The notes: generated from the letters alone by a model not told the origin. Counted from the first letter of the stretch, positions 56,478 through 64,000 are shown. The stretch: DNA of 64,000 nt from Streptomyces sp. NBC_00820 (GCF_036347055.1 NZ_CP108882.1:5560501-5624500); one strand, 5' to 3'. A program made the numbers and translations.

Positions 56478-57152
56478 TCACACCCCCCGTCCCGGCAGGC
56501 GTGGGGCGGTCCGGGTGCGGTACGGAGCGAGTACGCCGTTGAGCCACTGTTCGCCCTCCTCCGTGCCGAAGTCGACTGACACGGCTCCCGTCGGTTCGAG
56601 TGCCGGTTCCATGCCTCTGTCGTCGAACAGGATCGCTACCCGGTCGGCGGGGTCGCGTTTGGAGGGCCAGACGAAGCCCTGCGCCCAGGGTGCGGTGTGC
56701 CGGCGGATCCAGTGGCCCCAGTCGCGGGTCTGCGGGTAGTCCGCGCCTTCGGCGTGGATGAGCCACGGGTCCTGCGCCACCGTCGCGAGGTCGGCGGCGG
56801 ACATCAGCGATACGACCTCGATGTCGGCGGCCAGCCGGAGGAAGGACAGGCTGCGCCGCTCGAACACCTCGCGCGGCAGCAAGCGCGGACCGCCGTCGCC
56901 GTCGAACGGCAGGGAGCGCAGCAGGACCTCGCACACGGCGGCCCCAGGACCGAACCCGACGTACAGATACCCGTAGGGGTCGTGGGGCGTACTGTCGAAC
57001 CGCCCACCGTAGTAGAAGGGGTGGGACGGACGGGAGTTGTACGCCGCAGGCGAGCGGTGGGAGGCGTGCACCCGGTACAGAGGGGTGCCCGCGCACAGGA
57101 TCACGCGGGCCGGGTCGCCGAGCAGGCGGTCGGGGGGCGGGTACTTCCCCAT
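56478..57152 (-). CDS. RES-domain NAD-consuming toxin
   Basis: A 224-residue protein with the RES triad: Arg27 in TPLYRVHAS, Glu75 in GYLYVGFGPGAAVCEVLL and Ser164 in GFVWPSKRDP. The GGRFD segment near 50 is also typical. RES toxins such as MbcT degrade NAD; MbcT uses phosphate and yields ADP-ribose-1''-phosphate. ATG 57152 has GGAGG 8 nt upstream and starts 3 nt after the antitoxin stop. The antitoxin-first order is the normal one for this toxin family. Linkage to a CHAT protease downstream and a macro domain upstream is the unusual part. Confidence 0.9.
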   Translation of the reverse strand: MGKYPPPDRLLGDPARVILCAGTPLYRVHASHRSPAAYNSRPSHPFYYGGRFDSTPHDPYGYLYVGFGPGAAVCEVLLRSLPFDGDGGPRLLPREVFERRSLSFLRLAADIEVVSLMSAADLATVAQDPWLIHAEGADYPQTRDWGHWIRRHTAPWAQGFVWPSKRDPADRVAILFDDRGMEPALEPTGAVSVDFGTEEGEQWLNGVLAPYRTRTAPRLPGRGV

Positions 57153-57155
57153 CGG

Positions 57156-57815
57156 TCAGGCCTCCTCGTCCGCTGTCACCAGCGCACGTGCCGCGCCGAG
57201 CATCTCGGCGTCGCGGCCGTGCCCGAGGAGGTCGGCAGGGGTGCCGTCCCACCACGTGGTCCCGGAAAGCCACCAGTCGGCCGCGCCCCAGGGGTCGAGG
57301 TCGGCGCGCAGTACGGTGCCGATCTCGAGCACGATCTGCCAGGGCATCGTGCCCGCCTCGAACTGGAAGGCGGGCAGTCGGCGTCGTCCGTCTTCGTCCG
57401 AGAGCACGATCAGCCGCGGGTCGGCGCTCTCGCTCCAGGGCTCTGCCGGTGCACTCAGCAGGCGTTTGCGGATGGCGCCCAGGACGGGGCCGACCATGGG
57501 GTTGCCGTCGAGCACAAGCATGCACAGGTCGGTCGCGCCGTACCCTTCGTGCAGGATCGCTGAGGGTGCGCCGGCGAACCGCCCTGGCTCCTCCTCCCGT
57601 ACGAGTTCGGCGGCCACCTCGGCGGGGAGGGCGCCGACGAGGGTCCGGGCCGCGCGCTCGGCCGTAGCTTCTTGGTTGGCGCCTGCGCTCCGTAACTCGG
57701 CGAGTGTTGCGCGGACGGCCTCGCGCGAGGCGGCGTCGAGCAGGCGGCCGTAGCGGCTCCAGTCGGCCGCGCATGCCGCGAGCACCTGGAAGGGGTTCAC
57801 ACGCACCTGTGCCAT
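57156..57815 (-). CDS. Xre/MbcA/ParS-type antitoxin of the RES toxin
   Basis: A 219-residue protein. The C-terminus, WGAADWWLSGTTWWDGTPADLLG followed by a short helix, has the W-x(n)-G-x-x-P-x-x-L-L pattern of the toxin-binding domain of RES antitoxins. The N-terminal 140 residues are longer than in MbcA and I recognise no DNA-binding motif, so autoregulation may be lacking or different. ATG 57815 has AAGGAG just upstream and overlaps the macro gene by 19 nt. Pairing with the RES gene is what makes the call. Confidence 0.78.
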   Translation of the reverse strand: MAQVRVNPFQVLAACAADWSRYGRLLDAASREAVRATLAELRSAGANQEATAERAARTLVGALPAEVAAELVREEEPGRFAGAPSAILHEGYGATDLCMLVLDGNPMVGPVLGAIRKRLLSAPAEPWSESADPRLIVLSDEDGRRRLPAFQFEAGTMPWQIVLEIGTVLRADLDPWGAADWWLSGTTWWDGTPADLLGHGRDAEMLGAARALVTADEEA

Positions 57816-58927
57816 GTCTCCTTGTCATCGAATGCTCGCGGGGCGCTGGGCGCTGGGCGAGCGCCCAGCACCTCGGTGACGAGGTCGGCGAGCAGTGGTC
57901 TGCGGACGACGAGATGGATGTCCCGGTCTGGGGCCGCCCCGGCCCGCAGGGCGGCCCATAGGGCGCTCACGCTGGTCTGCGGGAGCAGCCCGCCGCGGCC
58001 GGCGCCGAGGAGGGGGAAGCAGATCGAGCGCAGGGGCGGGGTGAAGGCCGCGCGCTCCTCGGTCAGCAGGGTCAGAACGCGGGCGGTGGCCAGCGAGACG
58101 TCTTGCGGAGCTACGTCGTAGTCGTTGGTGCCGTGCCTCGGCACCGTGACGGCGGCGTGGTACAAGCGTCGTACCCCTTGTGCGGCGAGGGCACCCGATC
58201 CGGTGGGCACCACAGTGCCGGGCGGCACTGGCCGGCTGAGGACACGGTTCCGCCTGCGCCAGTCGACCAGCTCCTCGTGGACCGGGTCGGCGAGCACCTC
58301 GCCTGAGGCATCACGCACGGCACCGGCCCGGCGCAGCGCGGCCGGCACGGAGGCCTTGAACATCTCCGGCAGGCTCAGATGCGTGTTGACGGCGGAGACG
58401 ATCACGTCGATGTGCCGTACGAGTTCGACCGGGTGGACGTGCAGCGTCAGCGCGACGTCGCCCACGCGCAGCGAGCGGTGCTGCAAGTGTGGTGCCAGCA
58501 GCGGAGGTTGACGCGACGCCCCCTCGGCCCCTGCCCCCATCCCGCCGAGCCAGCAGATCTGCTCGGAAATCTGGCCGAGGATCATCTCCTCTTGGCTCTT
58601 GCGGAAGCGCTCGACGCTGATGCTGTACGCCTTGGCCGCGAGTCTGCGCCGGTCAGCGGCGGGCCGGTCGCGCATCCCCGGGGCCAGGCCGAGCGTGAGC
58701 GCGGCAGCCTCCTCCAGGGGTCCCCCACCCAGCCGGGACACCGCGGTGCGCAGCAGGTTCTCCACCTCGACGGGCCAGGCGTCGGTGACCGTGGCGGACC
58801 TCGGCGCCGCTGCGCGCCGCAGCAGGGGGAGATCGAGATCGCGGATCCTGACCAGGCCCTCCGTCCGGACCATCTTCACCTCCCGAAGCACGGAAGTGAC
58901 ATCGAACTCGGTGGCACTAGGCGACAT
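57797..58927 (-). CDS. Macro-domain protein with N-terminal helical region
   Basis: A 376-residue protein, first gene of the operon. Residues 1 to about 135 are helical and unassigned. The rest is a macro domain: IDVIVSAVNTHLSLPEMFKASV matches the ADP-ribose-binding NAAN loop, GTVVPTGSGAL and LYHAAVTVP the following strands, and ICFPLLGAGRGGL the phosphate loop. Macro domains bind or hydrolyse ADP-ribose, ADP-ribose-1''-phosphate or ADP-ribosylated targets. That is the product class of the RES toxin encoded two genes later. ATG 58927 fits a leaderless promoter; GTG 58954 is the alternative. Confidence 0.85.
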   Translation of the reverse strand: MSPSATEFDVTSVLREVKMVRTEGLVRIRDLDLPLLRRAAAPRSATVTDAWPVEVENLLRTAVSRLGGGPLEEAAALTLGLAPGMRDRPAADRRRLAAKAYSISVERFRKSQEEMILGQISEQICWLGGMGAGAEGASRQPPLLAPHLQHRSLRVGDVALTLHVHPVELVRHIDVIVSAVNTHLSLPEMFKASVPAALRRAGAVRDASGEVLADPVHEELVDWRRRNRVLSRPVPPGTVVPTGSGALAAQGVRRLYHAAVTVPRHGTNDYDVAPQDVSLATARVLTLLTEERAAFTPPLRSICFPLLGAGRGGLLPQTSVSALWAALRAGAAPDRDIHLVVRRPLLADLVTEVLGARPAPSAPRAFDDKETWHRCV

Positions 58928-58978
58928 GCGTTTATGATCGGGCGCCCCTCCCACACCTCACAAGTGCCGTCACGGCAC
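58928..58978 (-). promoter_or_regulatory. Candidate promoter and palindrome of the macro-RES-CHAT operon
   Basis: On the minus strand TTGTGA (58958-58963) and GATCAT (58934-58939) are 18 bp apart, ending 6 nt before ATG 58927, which fits a leaderless transcript. Immediately upstream GTGCCG-TCA-CGGCAC (58964-58978) is a perfect 6-bp-arm palindrome that could bind a regulator. Confidence 0.45.
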
Positions 58979-58979
58979 G

Positions 58980-59279
58980 TTGACGGTAGCGGGCTGTCCG
59001 GCTCCGGCGGGGTGCGCGGGCTGGTCGTCATCTGGTCGCGGGTGGGTCGTGGTGGACGGGGAGGTCGCCAGGCAGGGGGCGCCCCTCGCGGAGCTCACCA
59101 GGCAGGAGGCGCGCGCCGTGAACGCGCGGACATCACCGGCGCTGGCGACGAGGCCAGGGCCGGCACCGGTGACCGTGCAAACCCGTATTCAGGTTGCCTC
59201 GAACGCGCGCCGGATCAGCGGTCCCAAGGTGTCCTATGCCGTGCGCGTCGAGCGTCAGGCCAAGCGTTGGGGTCGGTAG
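58980..59279 (+). CDS. Doubtful 99-residue open frame
   Basis: A TTG-initiated frame of 99 codons with a basic C-terminus (VSYAVRVERQAKRWGR) in the 428-base gap between the macro gene and vapC. Codon use is GC3-rich but I see no family, no ribosome site and no signal. It may be a fragment of a lost gene. Nothing else of note is seen in this gap. Confidence 0.25.
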   Translation: MTVAGCPAPAGCAGWSSSGRGWVVVDGEVARQGAPLAELTRQEARAVNARTSPALATRPGPAPVTVQTRIQVASNARRISGPKVSYAVRVERQAKRWGR

Positions 59280-59355
59280 TGTCCGAGCACGGTCTGATTG
59301 GTCCGCGTCAGTACCCTGTGGCGGACACAGCACCGCAGGCAGGAGGCCGAAATGA

Positions 59356-59775
59356 TTACCGATCAGCAGTGCCAGGTGGGACGACCCATTCCGTGGGCTG
59401 ACCGGTGAGGGAAGCGATCATGTCGAAGTCGCCGTCGTAGTGGAGGACAGTCCGGCGGTTGACCTCGGCCGTGGCAGCGATCAGCAAGTCCGGAAGGGAC
59501 AGAGCCCGGTGGAAGCCCGCGTTGAGGGCGTGTCGCTGGATCTCGAGGGCGCGACTGAAGGCGTCGTCGTCGGTGGTTAGGTAGTCGAACGCGCGAAGCC
59601 AGGTGCTGATCCGGGTGGCCTCGGCGTTGTCTCGTGCCGAGTGGATCATCTCGTACTCGGTGGGCCGGCACACCGCGAGCAGGTAGCGCTCGTGCAGTGG
59701 CCTGAGGACTTCTTTGACGTTCGGTTTCGTCCAGCGGGCCAGGGCGGACTTGTCAATCAGGTAGCGGTCCTGCAT
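59356..59775 (-). CDS. vapC: VapC-type PIN-domain ribonuclease toxin
   Basis: A 139-residue PIN domain. The acidic active-site residues are Asp8 in YLIDKSAL, Glu in RPTEYEMIHSA, Asp in LSLPDLLIAATAE and Asp in HYDGDFDMIA. VapC toxins cut tRNA or rRNA and are held inactive by VapB. The ATG at 59775 shares one base with the vapB stop, so the pair is translationally coupled in the usual antitoxin-first order. It is an island gene. Confidence 0.92.
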   Translation of the reverse strand: MQDRYLIDKSALARWTKPNVKEVLRPLHERYLLAVCRPTEYEMIHSARDNAEATRISTWLRAFDYLTTDDDAFSRALEIQRHALNAGFHRALSLPDLLIAATAEVNRRTVLHYDGDFDMIASLTGQPTEWVVPPGTADR

Positions 59776-60029
59776 CAGGCAGCACGGCCTCCGTCGCGAC
59801 CGTTGTCGCGCTTGAGAGAGCCGTCGACGTTGCGGGGGCCGGTGGTCTCGACGATCTCGCTGAAGTCCAGCTCGCCGGCATCCATGGCGTCGAAGAACTC
59901 CTGGCGCAGGTGCCGTTTCACTGCGTCTTCCATAGCGAGGCGAACGGCCCTTGCTTTGGTCTTCGTGCCGAAGATGCGCATGGCCTCGGCAACCATGTCC
60001 TCGTCGAGGTCGATAACGGTTCTGGCCAT
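59775..60029 (-). CDS. vapB: VapB-type antitoxin
   Basis: An 84-residue protein. MARTVIDLDEDMVAEAMRIFG and KTKARAVRLAMEDAVKRHL form the ribbon-helix-helix DNA-binding domain of the DUF2191/VapB group. The acidic C-terminal tail (AGELDFSEIVETTG, then a basic end) wraps the toxin. ATG 60029 is chosen as the conserved start; the longer upstream frame crosses the operator. It should repress its own promoter through the inverted repeat at 60064-60100. Confidence 0.9.
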   Translation of the reverse strand: MARTVIDLDEDMVAEAMRIFGTKTKARAVRLAMEDAVKRHLRQEFFDAMDAGELDFSEIVETTGPRNVDGSLKRDNGRDGGRAA

Positions 60030-60063
60030 GTGAACGGTCCTTCCGGAGATGCCCCAGGACTGA

Positions 60064-60100
60064 AAACGATACCTTAAAATCGCTAGATTCGATATCGTTT
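60064..60100 (-). promoter_or_regulatory. vapBC operator candidate
   Basis: AAACGATA (60064-60071) and TATCGTTT (60093-60100) are perfect inverted repeats separated by 21 AT-rich bases, 35 nt upstream of vapB. The AT-rich centre is a likely promoter. Confidence 0.6.
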
Positions 60101-60266
60101 CGATGTGGAGTGGCCGGCCTGGGTGACTTGTGACGGGCCGCGGTCCAGCGGGTTCTTGTGGGAGCTGGACAGTCGTCACGATCTTGAGCTTCGCCGGGAG
60201 CGTGGGCAGGGCGGCGGAGACTCTTGGCTCCTGCGAGTGCTCAGTCGCGCGTCTCTAAGGGGATGC

Positions 60267-60395
60267 TCAGTAGAGGAACCGTTCGAGGACGTACTCGACC
60301 ATGCCCTCGTCCGTGGACCGGCTGTTGTGGCGGGCCAGGTTGCGCAGGTCGTTCTAGGCGCGGCCGGCGGTGGTGTCGCGGGTGGGGTTGGCCAT
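60267..60395 (-). pseudogene. AbiEii toxin remnant (interrupted and truncated)
   Basis: ATG 60395 overlaps the AbiEi stop. The frame reads MANPTRDTTAGRA, then an in-frame TAG where the family has Tyr, then NDLRNLARHNSRSTDE, the usual start of actinobacterial AbiEii nucleotidyltransferases (GRAYNDLRNLAR). After about 42 codons it diverges (MVEYVLERFLY) and ends at 60267. The catalytic domain is absent, so the toxin is dead. Confidence 0.8.
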
Positions 60396-61009
60396 CAGGC
60401 GAGCACCGCCTCTACGGCGGGACGGACGGCGGAGAGAGCGCCCAACTCGCGCGCGATGTGCTGGAGTTCGCTGACCCCGCCGCGTCCGCTCCGGCGCAGG
60501 TAGCGGCCGAGCGCGGACAGGGCGAGGGTCTCGCCGATCCGGCTGCGGTGGCGCATCGCGTCGACGACGCTGCGGGCTGCGTTGTACACAGGAATGGTCT
60601 CTCCCGGGGCCGCTTCGAACCGTTCGACGCCGAGGGTGAAGGTTTTCGAGGTGTACTGCGCCACTACGGTCGGCGGATAGGAAATCGTGGGGCGGCGTGT
60701 ACCGCGTGGCACGGCGATGTGTACCGCTGCGGGGATGTCGTCGATCAGCTCATGCAGAGCCAGGGCGGACTCGCCGCACACGACGGCGCGAGGGGCCCGT
60801 GCGCACACGGCCAGCAGATCGGCGTGCGCAGTCTCCGGGGCGTCTGCCCGCCGGTACACCCCGCGGGACAGTTCGTCTATCTCGCCTTCTGTGACCAGGT
60901 GCGCCAGATCGCGAGGGGAGAGCAGGGCTTGGCGCGCCTGCGCCGTCGTGAACGTGGGGAGGAGGCCGGCCAGCCGCTGCTCCAGGCGTGAGCTTTCCGC
61001 AGCACTCAT
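60395..61009 (-). CDS. AbiEi-type antitoxin/regulator (type IV TA)
   Basis: A 204-residue protein. An N-terminal winged helix (TFTTAQARQALLSPRDLAHLVTEGEIDELSRGVYRR, in parts) and the C-terminal antitoxin domain (CGESALALHELIDDIPAAVHIAVP, FEAAPGETIPVYNAARSVVDAMRHRSRIG) are both typical of actinobacterial AbiEi. It represses its own operon and counteracts AbiEii, which here is only a 42-codon remnant. It appears intact, so it is an orphan that may persist as a regulator or immunity factor. Start ATG 61009. Confidence 0.87.
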   Translation of the reverse strand: MSAAESSRLEQRLAGLLPTFTTAQARQALLSPRDLAHLVTEGEIDELSRGVYRRADAPETAHADLLAVCARAPRAVVCGESALALHELIDDIPAAVHIAVPRGTRRPTISYPPTVVAQYTSKTFTLGVERFEAAPGETIPVYNAARSVVDAMRHRSRIGETLALSALGRYLRRSGRGGVSELQHIARELGALSAVRPAVEAVLA

Positions 61010-61058
61010 GTATCTAATGGTACCCGTCGAGTGCTCTTAGGGGATCGATTTGATACAT
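61008..61058 (-). promoter_or_regulatory. AbiEi operator candidate
   Basis: ATGTATC (61008-61014) and GATACAT (61052-61058) are perfect 7-bp inverted repeats separated by 37 bp, one overlapping the abiEi start codon. AbiEi proteins are known to bind paired inverted repeats in their own promoters. Confidence 0.45.
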
Positions 61059-61149
61059 CTGGGCGGACGCTGACGGTCACGACGGATCCGAACAGTGGCC
61101 AAGAGGGCCATGAAACCCCAGGTCAGGCGCTCATCCTGTGTGATTTCCC

Positions 61150-61196
61150 GGGGACTTTTCGGGGACTTTCAAGCCTGTCCCAGGGACTCTCTGGGG
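61150..61196. repeat. Arm-type-like repeats, right end of the island
   Basis: GGGGACTTTTCGGGGACTT (61150-61168) matches the left-end copy at 18 of 19 positions. Further GGGACT units occur at about 61173 and 61183. They lie about 80-120 bp inside the right boundary repeat, as integrase arm sites would. Confidence 0.5.
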
Positions 61197-61270
61197 ACTG
61201 TCCGCCGCGTAAGCAGGGAAGGCCCCGACAGCGCCGAAAGACACGAACGCGCTGGTCAGGGCCTGTTCCC

Positions 61271-62638
61271 CTAGCACTCGATGATGTTCACCGCCAGCCC
61301 GCCGCGGGCCGTCTCCTTGTACTTGACGCTCATGTCCGCCCCGGTCTCCTTCATGGTCTTGATGACCTTGTCGAGGGAGACCTTGTGGGAGCCGTCGCCG
61401 CGCATGGCCATCTTGGCGGCGGTGACGGCCTTGACCGCGGCCATGCCGTTGCGCTCGATGCAGGGGATCTGGACGAGGCCGCCCACGGGGTCGCAGGTGA
61501 GGCCCAGGTTGTGTTCCATGCCGATCTCGGCGGCGTTCTCGACCTGCTCCGGGGAGCCGCCCAGGACCTCGGCCAGCGCGCCCGCGGCCATGGAGCAGGC
61601 GGAGCCGACCTCGCCCTGGCAGCCGACCTCGGCGCCGGAGATGGAGGCGTTCTCCTTGAAGAGCATGCCGATGGCGCCGGCGGCCAGGAGGAAGCGGACG
61701 ACGCCGTCCTCGTCGGCTCCCGGGACGAAGTTGATGTAGTAGTGCAGGACCGCCGGGATGATGCCGGCCGCGCCGTTCGTGGGGGCGGTGACGACGCGGC
61801 CGCCCGCCGCGTTCTCCTCGTTGACCGCCATCGCGTAGAGCGTGATCCACTCCATCGCGTGCGCCAGCGGGTCGCCCTCGGCGCGCAGCTGGCGGGCGGT
61901 TATGGCGGCCCTGCGGCGGACCTTCAGGCCGCCGGGCAGGATGCCCTCGCGGGACATGCCCCGCGACACGCACTCGCGCATGACCCGCCAGATCTCCAGC
62001 AGGCCCGCCCGGATCTCCTCCTCCGAGCGCCAGGCCCGCTCGTTCTCCAGCATCAGCGAGGAGATCGACAGACCCGTCTCCTTCGTCAGGCGCAGCAGCT
62101 CGTCGCCCGTGCGGAAGGGGTACTTCAGGACGGTGTCGTCCAGCACGATGCGGTCCGCGCCGACCGCCTCCTCGTCCACGACGAAGCCGCCGCCGACCGA
62201 GTAGTACGTCTTGGTGAGCAGCTCCGCGCCCGAGGCGTCGTACGCCCACAGGGTCATGCCGTTGGCGTGGTACGGCAGCGCCTTGCGGCGGTGCAGGACC
62301 AGGTCGTCGTCGAAGGAGAAGGTGATCTCGCGCTCGCCGAGCAGGCTGAGCCGGCCCGCCTCCTTGATGCCCCGCACCCGCTCGTCGGCGCCCTCCACGT
62401 CGACCGTGCGCGGGGAGGCGCCCTCCAGGCCGAGCAGCACCGCCTTCGGGGTGCCGTGGCCGTGGCCGGTCGCGCCGAGCGAGCCGTACAGCTCGCAGCG
62501 CACGGACGCCACCGAGCCGAGCAGGTCCTCGTTGCGCAGGCGGCGCGCGAACATGCGCGCGGCGCGCATCGGGCCGACCGTATGAGAGCTGGACGGGCCG
62601 ATGCCGATCGAGAACAGGTCGAAGACCGAGACGGCCAC
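61271..62638 (-). CDS. sdaA: L-serine ammonia-lyase (iron-sulfur type)
   Basis: Converts L-serine to pyruvate and ammonia using an oxygen-sensitive [4Fe-4S] cluster. The 455-residue single-chain form has the beta domain first ([20 protein letters not shown]), then the alpha domain with [17 protein letters not shown]. The cluster cysteines are in [19 protein letters not shown] and [18 protein letters not shown], and the protein ends with the conserved [20 protein letters not shown] 62638 is the start. It follows glyA on the same strand, separated by a strong hairpin. Its 3' end is the target of the island. Confidence 0.96.
   Translation of the reverse strand: MAVSVFDLFSIGIGPSSSHTVGPMRAARMFARRLRNEDLLGSVASVRCELYGSLGATGHGHGTPKAVLLGLEGASPRTVDVEGADERVRGIKEAGRLSLLGEREITFSFDDDLVLHRRKALPYHANGMTLWAYDASGAELLTKTYYSVGGGFVVDEEAVGADRIVLDDTVLKYPFRTGDELLRLTKETGLSISSLMLENERAWRSEEEIRAGLLEIWRVMRECVSRGMSREGILPGGLKVRRRAAITARQLRAEGDPLAHAMEWITLYAMAVNEENAAGGRVVTAPTNGAAGIIPAVLHYYINFVPGADEDGVVRFLLAAGAIGMLFKENASISGAEVGCQGEVGSACSMAAGALAEVLGGSPEQVENAAEIGMEHNLGLTCDPVGGLVQIPCIERNGMAAVKAVTAAKMAMRGDGSHKVSLDKVIKTMKETGADMSVKYKETARGGLAVNIIEC
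61274..61335. repeat. Right boundary repeat: sdaA 3' end (attachment site)
   Basis: The 62 bp shared with 49926-49987. Here it forms the genuine last codons of sdaA, which remains full length. Identity stops abruptly on both sides of the repeat. Confidence 0.85.
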
Positions 62639-62681
62639 GGGTGACTCCTCAATGCAGGGTGGTGCTGGGGCGGTGCGGGGA

Positions 62682-62717
62682 CGGCATCGCGCACACCGTC
62701 CAGTGTGCGCGATGCCG
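62682..62717. terminator. Perfect 15-bp hairpin between glyA and sdaA
   Basis: CGGCATCGCGCACAC pairs exactly with its complement around a 6-nt loop, 12 nt after the glyA stop. There is no T run. It would terminate or attenuate between glyA and sdaA, or stabilise the glyA mRNA end. Confidence 0.8.
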
Positions 62718-62729
62718 GATGAAACGGAC

Positions 62730-63998
62730 TTACTTGTTCAGGCCCGGGTACAGCGGGTACTTCGCGGCCAGGGCCGTGACCCGGGCCTTGAGGGCCTCCG
62801 CGTTCGCCTCGTACGACGGCTTCAGCGTCTCGGCGATCACGTCCGCGACCTCGGCGAAGTCCTCGGCGGTGAAGCCGCGGGTGGCCAGGGCGGGCGTGCC
62901 GATCCGCAGACCGGACGTGACCATCGGCGGGCGCGGGTCGTTCGGGACCGCGTTGCGGTTGACCGTGATGCCGACCTCGTGGAGGCGGTCCTCGGCCTGC
63001 TGCCCGTCCAGCTCGGAGTCGCGCAGGTCGACCAGGAGCAGGTGCACGTCCGTCCCGCCGGACAGGACGTTCACGCCGGCCTCGCGGGTGTCCGCCGCCG
63101 TCAGCCGCTCGGCGAGGATCTTCGCGCCCTCGACCGTACGGCGCTGGCGCTCCTTGAACTCCTCGCCCGCGGCGACCTTGAAGGAGACCGCCTTGGCCGC
63201 GATCACGTGCTCCAGGGGGCCGCCCTGGAAGCCCGGGAAGACGGACGAGTTCAGCTTCTTCGCGAAGTCCTTCTTGGCGAGGATGATGCCGCCGCGCGGA
63301 CCGCCGAGCGTCTTGTGGGTCGTGGAGGTGACCACGTCCGCGTACTCGACCGGGTTCGGGTGCAGACCGGCGGCGACCAGGCCCGCGAAGTGCGCCATGT
63401 CGACCCACAGGAACGCCCCGACCTCGTCGGCGATCCGGCGGAACTCGGCGAAGTCCAGCTGGCGCGGGTACGCCGACCAGCCGGCGATGATCACCTTGGG
63501 GCGGTGCTCCTTGGCGAGCCGCTCGACCTCGGCCATGTCGACCAGGCCGGCGTCGTCCACGTGGTACGCGACCACGTCGAACTGCTTGCCCGAGAAGTTC
63601 AGCCGCATCCCGTGGGTCAGGTGGCCGCCGTGCGCCAGGTCCAGGCCGAGGATGGTGTCCCCTGGCTGGGCCAGCGCGAACAGGGCCGCCTGGTTGGCGG
63701 AGGCGCCGGAGTGGGGCTGCACGTTGGCGTACTCGGCGCCGAACAGCTCCTTGACCCGGTCGATGGCGATCTGCTCGGCGACGTCGACGTGCTCGCAGCC
63801 GCCGTAGTAGCGGCGGCCCGGGTAGCCCTCGGCGTACTTGTTGGTCAGGACCGAACCCTGGGCCTCCATCACCGCGAGCGGCGCGAAGTTCTCGGAGGCG
63901 ATCATCTCCAGCGTCGACTGCTGACGCAGCAGCTCCGCGTCGACCGCCGCGGCGATCTCCGGGTCCAGCTCGTGCAGGGGCGTGTTCAGAACGGTCAT
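62730..63998 (-). CDS. glyA: Serine hydroxymethyltransferase
   Basis: A PLP enzyme interconverting serine and glycine with tetrahydrofolate. The 422-residue protein has [13 protein letters not shown] and [17 protein letters not shown] (tetrahydrofolate and substrate contacts), [25 protein letters not shown] with the PLP ring Asp and His, and [13 protein letters not shown] with the Schiff-base Lys. It ends LYPGLNK. ATG 63998 is two bases from the window edge, so its promoter and any glycine-cleavage partners lie outside. With sdaA it sets the flow of serine to glycine, one-carbon units or pyruvate. Confidence 0.97.
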   Translation of the reverse strand: MTVLNTPLHELDPEIAAAVDAELLRQQSTLEMIASENFAPLAVMEAQGSVLTNKYAEGYPGRRYYGGCEHVDVAEQIAIDRVKELFGAEYANVQPHSGASANQAALFALAQPGDTILGLDLAHGGHLTHGMRLNFSGKQFDVVAYHVDDAGLVDMAEVERLAKEHRPKVIIAGWSAYPRQLDFAEFRRIADEVGAFLWVDMAHFAGLVAAGLHPNPVEYADVVTSTTHKTLGGPRGGIILAKKDFAKKLNSSVFPGFQGGPLEHVIAAKAVSFKVAAGEEFKERQRRTVEGAKILAERLTAADTREAGVNVLSGGTDVHLLLVDLRDSELDGQQAEDRLHEVGITVNRNAVPNDPRPPMVTSGLRIGTPALATRGFTAEDFAEVADVIAETLKPSYEANAEALKARVTALAAKYPLYPGLNK

Positions 63999-64000
63999 AC

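Larger units (their letters stand above)
49926..61335. mobile_element. Accessory island inserted at the 3' end of sdaA
   Basis: About 11.4 kb bounded by 62-bp direct repeats of the sdaA 3' end (49926-49987 and 61274-61335). Arm-like 19-mers lie inside both ends (50053-50071 and 61150-61168). The cargo is two caspase-fold proteases, a RES toxin with antitoxin, a macro-domain protein, VapBC and AbiE, all accessory in nature and mostly unrelated to the flanking core genes. No integrase or excisionase gene is visible, so it is either a defective element or moved in trans. Confidence 0.75.

Overview
The window reads as a Streptomyces chromosome arm-proximal core region. Base composition is very high in G+C with strong third-position bias, GTG and TTG starts are common, and the gene families and their order resemble, from memory and unchecked, the S. 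coelicolor SCO5437-SCO5470 neighbourhood. About 53 genes or gene remnants can be supported.

Layout. 1-4.2 kb: tail of an Lrp/AsnC regulator, a MerR regulator overlapping a thioredoxin, a HelD/HelR-type helicase and a secreted CAP protein. 4.2-15.5 kb: the GlgE glucan pathway, as a minus-strand operon glgE-treS-mak-glgB diverging from glgP. Trehalose is isomerised to maltose, phosphorylated, polymerised from maltose-1-phosphate and branched, and GlgP degrades the product. glgX, the debranching enzyme, lies apart at 33.1-35.3 kb. 15.6-20.1 kb: a DUF1990 protein and two tandem thermolysin-type proteases. 20.6-29 kb: two heterodimeric ABC exporter pairs around a small secreted protein, with two tandem-repeat arrays. 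29.2-31 kb: a DrrA-like ATPase, a permease lacking its end and the DNA-binding tail of a LuxR-type regulator, apparently joined by a deletion that removed a histidine kinase. 31-40.2 kb: a membrane glycosyltransferase, a small palindromic MITE-like element, glgX, two tandem L,D-transpeptidase lipoproteins, and a three-gene set pairing a MauE-like membrane protein with a 16-cysteine double-psi-barrel protein. 40.4-49.8 kb: enoyl-CoA hydratase, an RsbW-like ATPase with a TTA codon, a deacetylase-like lipoprotein, a beta-propeller lipoprotein, a ScARP-like ADP-ribosyltransferase, a GNAT/MerR divergent pair, an EF-hand protein, an F420/NADP oxidoreductase-like protein, a GH25 muramidase and a WD40/membrane-protein pair.

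49.9-61.3 kb is an accessory island. It is bounded by 62-bp direct repeats made of the 3' end of sdaA. Their only two differences fall at third codon positions and are silent. Integrase-arm-like 19-mers lie just inside each end, but no recombinase gene is visible. The island carries a caspase-like C14 protease, a convergent four-gene operon (macro domain, Xre/MbcA-type antitoxin, RES NAD-consuming toxin, CHAT protease), a VapBC pair, an AbiEi antitoxin whose toxin is decayed, and a proline-rich membrane protein. The macro-antitoxin-RES-CHAT operon beside a second caspase-fold protease is my candidate for an undescribed defence or conflict system. RES toxins of the MbcT type release ADP-ribose-1''-phosphate, and macro domains bind or hydrolyse such products.

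61.3-64 kb returns to core genes: sdaA and glyA, serine and glycine metabolism.
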